5,964 bases of DNA from Bacillota bacterium. GTDB lineage: Bacteria > Bacillota > Clostridia > Clostridiales > Caloramatoraceae. Position numbers and translations under genes: made by a program. Positions 1 to 5,800 of this stretch are shown piece after piece (position 1 is the stretch's first letter; each line of letters starts with the position of its first letter). Below the pieces are notes generated by a model. The model saw only the letters and a list, made by a program, of their open reading frames with translations, did no database searches and was not told where the DNA came from. The DNA is taken from positions 1-5,964 of the forward strand of contig JAEZLD010000011.1 of NCBI GenBank assembly GCA_023415335.1. Direction: 5' to 3'.

Positions 1-1
1 A

Positions 2-202
2 GGGGGATATGTAGGGGGATACTCTGAACCCAAAAGCTATGTTGAAGGTGTGGGGCTGACTCTGCCTACAGACAAGGAGATCACTAAAACTGGCTATACC
101 TTCCTGGGCTGGACAGCCACAGACGATGCGTCTGATACTGTCTATATCACCTCCATTCCCGCCACTGCCACCGGTGCAAAAGGCTATTATGCAAGGTGGA
201 AG
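2..202 (+). repeat. InlB B-repeat (Listeria-Bacteroides repeat), copy 1, partial
   Basis: The translation runs from GGYVGGYSEP through GLTLPTD, ITKTGYTFLGW and ITSIPATATG to YYARWK, the usual B-repeat (Flg_new-type) pattern. The first strand of the module lies outside the window. It aligns with copy 2 almost residue for residue, with one residue missing near the GGY/GGSW segment. B-repeats are small beta-grasp-like modules used as stalks or binding units in Gram-positive surface proteins. Confidence 0.85.
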
Positions 203-3200
203 ATAAATAACTATAAGCTTACTATCAAATACAAATACGCAGATGGGACAGAGGCATCCTCTGATCACACAGAGAATAAAGACTACAATGAGAATTATTC
301 CGTGATAAGTCCGACCATCCCAGGTTATACAGCGGACAAAACGGTCGTGTCAGGCACCATGGGAACCGAAGACGTGACGACTACTGTGACCTACACGCCT
401 AACACCTATGTTATAGCCTATAACCTAAGCGGAGGCTCTTGGAACAGTGGGTATTCTGCCCCCTCCTCCTATGAGTTTGGTAAGGGACTGACACTGCCTA
501 CAGGCACGCAACTCACTAAAACTGGCTATACCTTCCTGGGCTGGACAGCTACAGACGATGTATCGGATATTGACTACATAACCTCCGTTCCCGCCACTGC
601 CACTGATGCAAAAAGCTATTACGCAAAGTGGAAGGATACAACTCCGCCGACTGGAGACATCAAAATAGGCACCAACTCAATTAAAAAACTTCTGAGCACC
701 CTAACCCTCGGCTGGTTCTTCAAGGATACCACCGAAGTTGAAATCACTGCTCAGGATAACAGCGGAGAAGCAGTGAAGGTTGAGTATATGCTTTCCGATA
801 GGGAGCTGACAGATGTTATATCAACCACAGATTGGAAGGATTACCAAGGTAAAATTTCCCTGGAGCCAAAACAAAAACTAATTGTATATGCAAAGCTGAC
901 CGACCCTTCGGGCAACGTAACATTTATTAATTCGGATGGTGTGGTGATTTTCACTGATAGCACACTCATTACAGAATCGGTCAGCTTTATGAAAACCTCA
1001 AAGGCCGACGTATCTGCTGTCAAACTAAATGGCAATACGATTAAGGAAATTCGGGTGGAGGGTAACTTGCTCACCAAAGACGAGCATTATACCGTGTCGG
1101 ATGACAATATTGTAATAAAGTCTAGCTATTTGAATACGCTTGCTGCCGGGACATATACAGTTTCAATCAGCTATTATCCCTTGGGTGAACACGAAACGCC
1201 AAGAACGGGCAGCCATATGATACCTGATACAACCTTTAACTTGACAGTATCCAAGGCGAGTCCTTACGTATCTGTGGTAGCCAGCCCAACAAGCCAACAG
1301 ACGAGGCCAGGGAGCGTTACGCTGTCGGCCAATATTACCCCCGGGGCTACTGGCACGCTGCAATTCAAGGCAAACGGCAGCGATATCGGCACCCCTGTAC
1401 CCGTTGGTCAAACAGTGAGTTTTGATGCAAAAGGTTCGGAAAATAATTACACTTTTACGGTAGAGTATAGCGGCGATGATAACTATACTGCTGCAATAAG
1501 CACCGATCTTTCGTACAGCTTTGTCAAAGGTCAGCAGGACGCTCTGTCCTTTGAGGAGGGAACACCAACTACTAAAAAGTACGGCGACATGGACTTTAAA
1601 GTTACTGCCATAGGCGGTAGCGGTTCGGGAAAGGTTACCTACTCAGTTGTTTCCGGGCCCGCTACGGTCAGCAATGACATCATCACCTTGACAGGAGTTG
1701 GTACTGTTACCCTTAGGGCAGCTAAGGCAGCAGACGACGACTATAATAGTATCATTAGTACCGATCATACCATCATAGTTAACCCAAAGCCGGTTACTAT
1801 TACAGGTGTGACCGCCCAAAGCAAGATATATGATGGCACAAGGGTTGCCACACCTTATGGCACGGCAGTCGTAGACGGAAGGGTGAACGGTGATACGGTA
1901 AGCGTAACTGTCGGGACTGCGACCTTTGCAGATAAGGCTGTCGGCAATGGCAAAATAGTCACCTTTGCTGGTTACACCTTATCTGGAGCTGATGCAGACA
2001 AATATACACTGACCGCCCAGCCGGCCAACGTGACTGCAGCAATTACAGCCAAGATCCTCACCATGAATGTGACAATCAAAAGTAAAGCCTATGACGGGCT
2101 GGATACTGCTGAAATTGATAGTGCCATACTAAATGTTAATGATGTCGTATCAGATGATGTAGTCAGCCTTGACACATCATATCCCACAGCCACTTTTGCA
2201 ACAGTGGCTGCTGAAAGTAATATTGAAGTTAGCTTTGAAGGCAGCTTCATGCTGACTGGTAAGGACGCCGGCAACTACCAATTAGTGCAGCCAAGTGCTG
2301 TCACAGGCAATATCGTGAATGAGTATAATGCTATCAAGGGTGTAGACTATGTCGTTAACCAAGATGGATGGAGCAATACAGACTTTGTCATAACTGCTAA
2401 AAATGGATTTGAGCTGTCACTAGCCAATACCGCAAGCGGTACATGGAGGGAAACTCTCACCAAAAGCGAGGAAACTCCGGATGGGGATATCACCTTCTAT
2501 GTGAGAAACAAAAAAACTGGTGCTATTTCACTTGCAAACTCTGAGAGTTATAAAATTGACAAAACTCCACCAACCAGTGACATTGTTATAGGTACAAGCT
2601 CCATTAGAAAAGCTCTAAATATTATTACCTTCGGTCTGTTCTTCAAGGACACGCAGAGCATCACAATTACATCCTCTGATGTGGGCTCTGGTGTGGCATC
2701 GGTGTATTTTAAGCTGTCCTCCACAGTTCTAGATGAAACAGCGGTAAGGGAAATCTCTGACTGGACGGAATATACCAGTGTTTTAAGGGTTAGCCCCAAC
2801 AGCCAAATGGTTGTCTATGTAAAAATAATTGATATAACCGGCAATGTTTCCTATGTGGGTTCAAGCGGACTGGTGCTGGATAGCATCTCCCCGGTTATAA
2901 GTGGTGCCGAAAATGGAAAAGCCTACTGCGACGATGTTACTGTTACAGTAACGGACGTAAACCTGGACATGGTTACAGTGGACGGTGTAAACACTATACT
3001 AGCAGAAGGCAAGCTTACACTTTCCCCAACGGGCAAAATGCAGACAATCGCTGCCACCGATAAGTCTGGAAACAGTACCACAATAATGGTTGCGGTATAT
3101 GATGGTCATGCATGGGATGAGGGTGCCGTCACTATTGCTCCCACTGCCAGCCAAAAGGGTGTAAAAACCTATACCTGCACCCGCTGCGGGGAAACATTAA

Positions 3201-3637
3201 CAGAAGAAATTCCTATGCTGACCCCTTCTATAACCGAAGGACAGAATAGTAAGTGGAAACCAGACCAAGGGGGTACACTTACCTTTAAATCCAATGCGGC
3301 GTTTAAAGATTTTATAAAAGTCTTGATTAATGGCAAAATTCTGGACCCTAAGTTCTATAATTTACAAGAAGGAAGTATCATTGTTATACTAAAACCTGAC
3401 TACCTTGCATCACTTCCTGTAGGCACGTATACACTGGGTATTCAGTCTGTGGAAGGTACGGCGTCCACTGAGTTTATTATTGAGAAGAAGGCAGCATCAC
3501 CTATTAAACCTGATGACAGTGGTGACCCAGACACAGGAGATAATGGCAATATACTTTTACTATTAGCATTACTATTTTTTTCTGGAAGTGTAGCTGCTGG
3601 AGTTGGCATAAAAAAAAGAAGAGAGACAATTAAATAA
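2..3637 (+). CDS. Large modular sortase-anchored surface protein, 5'-truncated by the window edge
   Basis: The reading frame is open from base 2 and ends at TAA 3635-3637, giving 1211 visible residues. The GTG at 50 lies inside a repeat and is not the start. Modules in order: partial InlB B-repeat (2-202), MucBP-like module (203-400), second complete B-repeat with the GYTFLGW and YYAKW signatures (404-634), TPPTGDI Ig-like module (635-958), X2-like module (959-1261), Big_3-type Ig module (about 1262-1540), another Ig-like module (about 1541-1786), two YDG-type modules with KIYDG and KAYDG (about 1787-2335), an unassigned segment (2336-2557), a second TPPTSDI module (2558-2881), an Ig-like module beginning SPVISG (2882-3103), a GHAW...CTRC module (3104-3220), a second X2-like module (3221-3490), then the wall anchor. 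No enzymatic domain is visible. Such proteins are exported and linked to peptidoglycan; a role in adhesion or matrix contact is inference. The ligand is unknown. The gene is visibly more GC-rich than the flanking DNA to its right. Confidence 0.93.
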   Translation, partial: GGYVGGYSEPKSYVEGVGLTLPTDKEITKTGYTFLGWTATDDASDTVYITSIPATATGAKGYYARWKINNYKLTIKYKYADGTEASSDHTENKDYNENYSVISPTIPGYTADKTVVSGTMGTEDVTTTVTYTPNTYVIAYNLSGGSWNSGYSAPSSYEFGKGLTLPTGTQLTKTGYTFLGWTATDDVSDIDYITSVPATATDAKSYYAKWKDTTPPTGDIKIGTNSIKKLLSTLTLGWFFKDTTEVEITAQDNSGEAVKVEYMLSDRELTDVISTTDWKDYQGKISLEPKQKLIVYAKLTDPSGNVTFINSDGVVIFTDSTLITESVSFMKTSKADVSAVKLNGNTIKEIRVEGNLLTKDEHYTVSDDNIVIKSSYLNTLAAGTYTVSISYYPLGEHETPRTGSHMIPDTTFNLTVSKASPYVSVVASPTSQQTRPGSVTLSANITPGATGTLQFKANGSDIGTPVPVGQTVSFDAKGSENNYTFTVEYSGDDNYTAAISTDLSYSFVKGQQDALSFEEGTPTTKKYGDMDFKVTAIGGSGSGKVTYSVVSGPATVSNDIITLTGVGTVTLRAAKAADDDYNSIISTDHTIIVNPKPVTITGVTAQSKIYDGTRVATPYGTAVVDGRVNGDTVSVTVGTATFADKAVGNGKIVTFAGYTLSGADADKYTLTAQPANVTAAITAKILTMNVTIKSKAYDGLDTAEIDSAILNVNDVVSDDVVSLDTSYPTATFATVAAESNIEVSFEGSFMLTGKDAGNYQLVQPSAVTGNIVNEYNAIKGVDYVVNQDGWSNTDFVITAKNGFELSLANTASGTWRETLTKSEETPDGDITFYVRNKKTGAISLANSESYKIDKTPPTSDIVIGTSSIRKALNIITFGLFFKDTQSITITSSDVGSGVASVYFKLSSTVLDETAVREISDWTEYTSVLRVSPNSQMVVYVKIIDITGNVSYVGSSGLVLDSISPVISGAENGKAYCDDVTVTVTDVNLDMVTVDGVNTILAEGKLTLSPTGKMQTIAATDKSGNSTTIMVAVYDGHAWDEGAVTIAPTASQKGVKTYTCTRCGETLTEEIPMLTPSITEGQNSKWKPDQGGTLTFKSNAAFKDFIKVLINGKILDPKFYNLQEGSIIVILKPDYLASLPVGTYTLGIQSVEGTASTEFIIEKKAASPIKPDDSGDPDTGDNGNILLLLALLFFSGSVAAGVGIKKRRETIK
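404..634 (+). repeat. InlB B-repeat, copy 2, complete
   Basis: This is a complete module from TYVIAYNLSGGSW through LTKTGYTFLGW to SYYAKWK. Bases 513-560 match bases 81-128 of copy 1 at 47 of 48 positions; the single difference is C117 against T549. The DNA around this block is much more diverged. A MucBP-like module (203-400) separates the two copies, so the duplicated unit may be B-repeat plus MucBP. Confidence 0.85.
635..958 (+). repeat. TPPTGDI Ig-like module, copy 1
   Basis: The segment begins DTTPPTGDIKIGTNSIKK and contains LGWFFKDT, a W-x-x-Y pair (DWKDY) and a DPSGNVTF end. It is paralogous to 2558-2881 in the same protein: both have TPP(T)-DI-IGT-SI-K/RK, FFKDT, DW-Y, VYAK/VYVK and GNV. 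This module type is common in clostridial and related surface proteins and is thought to be an Ig-like spacer; that role is family knowledge and is not shown here. Confidence 0.7.
2558..2881 (+). repeat. TPPTSDI Ig-like module, copy 2
   Basis: This is the second copy of the 635-958 module, starting DKTPPTSDIVIGTSSIRK, with FGLFFKDT, SDWTEY and DITGNVSYVGSSG. The DNA is clearly diverged from copy 1, so this is an old duplication, unlike the 48-bp near-identity between the B-repeats. It leads directly into the SPVISGAENGKAYC module. Confidence 0.7.
3524..3634 (+). other. C-terminal cell-wall anchor: DPDTG motif, membrane helix, basic tail
   Basis: The sequence shows an Asp/Pro/Gly-rich spacer, the pentapeptide DPDTG (3524-3538) followed by DNGN, a helix of about 21 hydrophobic residues (3548-3610, NILLLLALLFF...GVGI), and the tail KKRRETIK. 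This is the order of a sortase sorting signal. The first residue is Asp where canonical LPXTG has Leu; xPxTGD variants are known in Clostridia. Cleavage between T and G by a housekeeping or class-specific sortase is inferred. No sortase gene is in the window. Confidence 0.8.
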
Positions 3638-3650
3638 GTTTATAGAGAAT

Positions 3651-3692
3651 ACAGCAGCCTCCTTGTGGTGAAAACTACAAGGAGGCTGTTGT
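3651..3692 (+). terminator. 19-bp hairpin after the surface gene (probable terminator, weak U-tract)
   Basis: Arms 3651-3669 and 3674-3692 pair over 19 positions (17 Watson-Crick and 2 G-U), closed by a GAAA tetraloop at 3670-3673. It begins 13 bases after the surface gene stop, where a factor-independent terminator is expected. The sequence after the stem (GCTGGATA) is not U-rich, so it may be a worn terminator or an mRNA 3'-end stabiliser. Its 3' arm also contains AAGGAGG (3679-3685), the ribosome binding site of the proA remnant that follows. Confidence 0.5.
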
Positions 3693-3972
3693 GCTGGATA
3701 TATGCAAAAGAGCAAAGGCTGTGGAAAGGCAGGTGTCGGCATTAGGTGAATCAGAAAAGAACAATGCTATATGAAATATCAGTAAAAATATTGTGGACAG
3801 GAGGGATGAAATACTGAGGGCTAACGAGCTTGATCTACAGGAGGGAAAAGAAAAGGGGCTGTCTCAGGCTATGCTGGATAGGGTTATGCTTAATGAAAAA
3901 AGAATAAGGGATATGGCCTTATGTGATATATGGAAATGGGCAGATAAGAAAGTAAAAAGTAATAGTGAATAG
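3691..3972 (+). pseudogene. proA: proA N-terminal remnant (gamma-glutamyl phosphate reductase), broken
   Basis: From GTG 3691, five bases after AAGGAGG, the frame reads VLDICKRAKAVERQVSALG, then SEKNNAI, TGA (3772-3774), and on in the same frame as NISKNIVDRRDEILRANELD, GKEKGLSQAMLDRVMLNEKR and IRDMAL. This is the recognisable start of ProA, the enzyme that reduces gamma-glutamyl phosphate to glutamate semialdehyde in proline synthesis. ProA likeness stops near 3921, and the frame ends after an unrelated tail (CDIWKWADKKVKSNSE) at TAG 3970-3972. Only about 77 of the roughly 415 residues of the family are represented; the nucleotide-binding and catalytic Cys regions are absent. With an internal stop and a large deletion it cannot encode a working enzyme. 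The tail may come from a deletion junction with another gene. The assignment rests on remembered family sequence, with no search run. Confidence 0.8.
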
Positions 3973-3993
3973 TTTCGTCAAGAATTGATGTAT

Positions 3994-4026
3994 AAAAGCA
4001 TGCCTCAAAAAATGGGCATGCTTTTT
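3994..4026. terminator. Bidirectional intrinsic terminator
   Basis: Arms AAAAGCATGCC (3994-4004) and GGCATGCTTTT (4015-4025) are perfectly complementary over 11 bp around a 10-base loop. On the + strand the stem ends in TTTTT (4022-4026), suiting transcription from the surface gene or proA remnant. On the - strand it ends in TTTTATA, suiting the methyltransferase gene, whose stop codon lies seven bases from it. Confidence 0.85.
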
Positions 4027-4032
4027 AAATAA

Positions 4033-4815
4033 TTAAAATTCGTCCTGTTTCCTGGATAAGAATAATGCAACTAATTGTGGTTTGTTTATAAAACCACCAT
4101 AGCAATCAATTATTTCCTTAATACCACTAAAAAGCAATTGTCTAGTTTCTTCATCAAGCTGTCTATGCTTTGAGTGAGTGTTGAGCAAAGAAATGTACTC
4201 GTCACTGGAGTATTTGTGGTCCCACATATACTCCTTTATTTCAATAAATTTAAATAAGCCTGCAGAATTAATAGTATTAAAGGTGTTTTCTATGACCTTG
4301 CTTGGGGTTGGCTTAATTGAATCATCTAAACCTGGAGCATATTTTGCATATAATTCTCTTATCTTATTGTGCAGGTCATCATAAACCTGAACATGGACCG
4401 TCCAGAAAAAAGCCATTGTTCCATTTGGTTTCAATAAATCAAATACTTTTGGATAACCTATCTGTGGATTAATAAAGTGGAAGGCAGTTGCTGAAATTGC
4501 AACATCAAACTCTAAATTTTTACTATCCCATTCTTCGAATGAGGCATTATGAACTCTTATGGCTGGTTCATCTTTATACTTTTCAGCAGTAAAATCAGCT
4601 AAATTTTTTCCCAGTTCAACGCAGGTTATATTCTTATAACCAAAATCTACAAATCCTTGAGTTGCTTGTCCTGTTCCGCATCCTATCTCCAAAATAGAGC
4701 TGTTCTTATGAATGCTTGAAAATTCTATAATATCAGCGAACAATTCTCTTGGATAACCTGGTCTAAATTTATCATATTCATTTGGAACATCATTAAACAT
4801 ATATTTTCTTTCCAT
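4033..4815 (-). CDS. Class I SAM-dependent methyltransferase, substrate unknown
   Basis: The protein has 260 residues and appears complete. The N-terminus carries FNDVPNEYDKFRPGYP (residues 7-22), a lead-in common in this family. Motif I is LEIGCGTGQAT (42-52), the glycine loop that holds S-adenosylmethionine; the acidic residue of motif II is E67 in CVELG; the motif IV region is FDVAISATAFHFI (103-115); LLKPNG (127-132) is the post-strand-4 signature. The C-terminal 120 residues are helical and would carry substrate specificity. The acceptor (small molecule, RNA or protein) cannot be told. The start ATG at 4815 is supported by AAGGGG eight to nine bases upstream on the minus strand; a nearby ATG at 4823 is out of frame. 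It is a single-gene unit with its own promoter and a terminator shared with the convergent + strand genes. A cytoplasmic location is expected, as there is no signal peptide or membrane helix. Confidence 0.93.
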   Translation of the reverse strand: MERKYMFNDVPNEYDKFRPGYPRELFADIIEFSSIHKNSSILEIGCGTGQATQGFVDFGYKNITCVELGKNLADFTAEKYKDEPAIRVHNASFEEWDSKNLEFDVAISATAFHFINPQIGYPKVFDLLKPNGTMAFFWTVHVQVYDDLHNKIRELYAKYAPGLDDSIKPTPSKVIENTFNTINSAGLFKFIEIKEYMWDHKYSSDEYISLLNTHSKHRQLDEETRQLLFSGIKEIIDCYGGFINKPQLVALFLSRKQDEF

Positions 4816-4839
4816 AAAACCATCCCCTTAACCCATGTT

Positions 4840-4869
4840 TACAATATTTAGTAAATTATATACAATATT
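4840..4869. promoter_or_regulatory. Direct repeat TACAATATT flanking the minus-strand -10 box
   Basis: TACAATATT occurs at 4840-4848 and again at 4861-4869, 21 bp apart (two helical turns), on either side of the -10 box at 4855-4860. An inverted pair TTTAC (4838-4842) and GTAAA (4851-4855) overlaps the same box. This geometry fits a repressor binding on one face of the helix, but AT-rich DNA gives such matches by chance, so it is only a candidate operator. Confidence 0.3.
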
Positions 4870-4883
4870 ATACCAAATTACAA
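4855..4883 (-). promoter_or_regulatory. Sigma-A-type promoter of the methyltransferase gene
   Basis: On the minus strand, TTGTAA (4883-4878) and TATAAT (4860-4855) are separated by exactly 17 bases. The expected start of transcription is near 4848, leaving a leader of about 30 bases with the AAGGGG ribosome binding site. A second TATAAT lies just upstream (minus strand, 4872-4867) but has no good -35 partner. Confidence 0.65.
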
Positions 4884-4908
4884 ATAATTCTGATATTTAT
4901 ATTAAAGA

Positions 4909-4924
4909 TAGTAAAAGTTTACTA
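4909..4924. promoter_or_regulatory. 16-bp palindrome TAGTAAA-AG-TTTACTA, candidate operator
   Basis: The perfect 7-bp inverted repeat (4909-4915 and 4918-4924) is separated by two bases. The half-site TAGTAAA recurs at 4849-4855, over the -10 box of the methyltransferase promoter. The palindrome lies upstream of the -35 boxes of both divergent promoters. The protein that would bind is not known, and no regulator gene is in the window. Confidence 0.35.
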
Positions 4925-4956
4925 ATGAAAGCTGGAACATTTTCTAAAACATAATT

Positions 4957-4985
4957 TTGTAAAAAATTAACATACATGTTATTAT
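4957..4985 (+). promoter_or_regulatory. Extended -10 promoter of the membrane-protein pair
   Basis: TTGTAA (4957-4962), a 17-base spacer and TATTAT (4980-4985) form a sigma-A-type promoter, with a TGN extension (TG at 4977-4978) before the -10 box. A 14-bp palindrome, TAACAT-AC-ATGTTA (4968-4981), covers the end of the spacer and runs into the -10, where a repressor would block polymerase. Transcription should start near 4992. Confidence 0.65.
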
Positions 4986-5001
4986 TGTATTGGAATAAAA
5001 T

Positions 5002-5015
5002 GGGGGGGTGAGTTT
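5002..5015 (+). promoter_or_regulatory. Ribosome binding site with a G7 run
   Basis: Seven consecutive G residues (5002-5008) followed by TGA form a GGGGGTGA Shine-Dalgarno-like element, with about 4 to 7 bases before ATG 5016. The long G homopolymer is unusual in this AT-rich spacer. Slippage in it would change spacer length and could tune translation, though nothing in one sequence shows that it varies. Confidence 0.5.
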
Positions 5016-5285
5016 ATGGACGGAGAGTATAAGAATAATGAACCCGTGGAAGAAATTGAGGAAACAGAGGACTATGTAAATAAGACTGCTAAAAGCCTTT
5101 GCTTTATTGGCTATATAGGAATAGCCATAGGGATTATATGCAGTATAATTCTTGTGGCAAACGTTCCACAGGGATGGATAGCAGGTATTATTGTAACAAT
5201 GAGTTATATTGTGTTTTATGGTTTTTTAAATGGAGTGGCTGAAGTAATTGGGCTGCTGGAGAATATACTTAGAAAGCTGCCGTAG
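5016..5285 (+). CDS. Small two-helix membrane protein, function unknown
   Basis: The protein has 89 residues. The N-terminal 26 residues are hydrophilic and acidic (EPVEEIEETEDY), followed by two predicted membrane helices at about 28-50 (LCFIGYIGIAIGIICSIILV) and 53-72 (GWIAGIIVTMSYIVFYGF), and an amphipathic end, GVAEVIGLLENILRKLP. There is no signal peptidase site and no catalytic motif. The layout resembles short uncharacterised Firmicutes membrane proteins that end in a GE/AE-I-x-LLE helix, but I cannot name a family. The start is fixed by the G-rich site upstream and the promoter at 4957-4985. The M50-like gene follows after 71 bases with no promoter that I can see, so the two are probably one operon. 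After the TAG stop the same frame stays open for 24 codons, ending in a TGA that overlaps the next start as ATGA, so the protein may once have been longer. Confidence 0.75.
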   Translation: MDGEYKNNEPVEEIEETEDYVNKTAKSLCFIGYIGIAIGIICSIILVANVPQGWIAGIIVTMSYIVFYGFLNGVAEVIGLLENILRKLP

Positions 5286-5356
5286 GGTGTTGAACCCATC
5301 TGGCAAAATGAAACCATACCGGAGTTACACTGGAATAAATATTGGAGGGGTTTAAA

Positions 5357-5800
5357 ATGAAAGATTTTCTTATTCTGTTATTAAATATACTTATATGGTT
5401 AATTATTATTGGAGCGATAACGGTCCTACATGAATTAGGACATGCAGTACCCGCTTTAATATTTACCTCGGGAAATGTTACTATCAAACTGGGATATCGT
5501 GAACGTAGATTGATCAGATCCTTTAGTATTAAAAGATTAAAGATTGAGATATATCCGTGTCATCTCTTTTGGGGCTGTGTTTATTGGAACAGGCCACGGA
5601 TAGATAGTTCAATTAATAGAATAATAATATTTTTCGGTGGCCCATTTATTTCTATTGTCTGTGCTGTACTTAGCCTGATGATTTGGAATTATGGAAATTC
5701 AAATTTAATGCGTCTAATTGGTATGTTTTTCATATGGCAAAGTGTATGTACCTTGTTACCTATTACTTATCCAAAAATTCTTTATTGGATATGCCGATAA
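5357..5800 (+). CDS. M50/site-2-protease-like membrane metallopeptidase, C-terminus lost by frameshift
   Basis: The start is ATG 5357, six bases after GGAGGGG (5344-5350); a TTG at 5342 lies ahead of this site and is rejected. The 147-residue product has a membrane helix at about 4-24 that runs into HELGH (residues 25-29: zinc ligands H25 and H29, catalytic E26), a soluble stretch, a second helix region starting FFGGP (92-96) like the conserved GP helix of M50 enzymes, and a third helix (about 117-134) leading to LLPITYP. M50 enzymes cleave substrates within or near the membrane and need an Asp in a later DG motif as third zinc ligand. Here the frame ends in ILYWICR without it. That motif is encoded just downstream in the +1 frame (see 5778-5867), so the product as read should be inactive. 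It could also be an M50-like protein without protease function. Confidence 0.75.
   Translation: MKDFLILLLNILIWLIIIGAITVLHELGHAVPALIFTSGNVTIKLGYRERRLIRSFSIKRLKIEIYPCHLFWGCVYWNRPRIDSSINRIIIFFGGPFISIVCAVLSLMIWNYGNSNLMRLIGMFFIWQSVCTLLPITYPKILYWICR

Noticed and set aside
50..52. GTG as the start codon of the surface protein
   Set aside because: The frame is open back to base 2, and the residues before it belong to the same B-repeat; no signal peptide or ribosome binding site is present here.
841..2799. Minus-strand open frames inside the surface gene (841-1077, 1163-1411, 2089-2274, 2548-2799)
   Set aside because: All lie opposite a well-supported coding frame, show no known motifs or ribosome binding sites, and read as low-quality antisense translations.
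3638..4030. A transposon or attachment site as the cause of the proA truncation
   Set aside because: I found no terminal inverted repeats, transposase fragment or target-site duplication around 3638-4030.
4178..4384. Plus-strand open frame of 68 codons opposite the methyltransferase
   Set aside because: It is the complement of the methyltransferase C-terminal region and has no supporting features.
5283..5285. TAG as a pyrrolysine codon
   Set aside because: There is no decoding tRNA, no methylamine-type gene and no other evidence in the window; a nonsense mutation or natural stop is simpler.
5342..5344. TTG start for the M50-like protein
   Set aside because: The GGAGGGG site at 5344-5350 is inside the added codons and is correctly spaced only for ATG 5357.
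5269..5487. Minus-strand open frame of 72 codons across the membrane-gene junction
   Set aside because: It overlaps two better supported plus-strand genes and has no recognisable domain.
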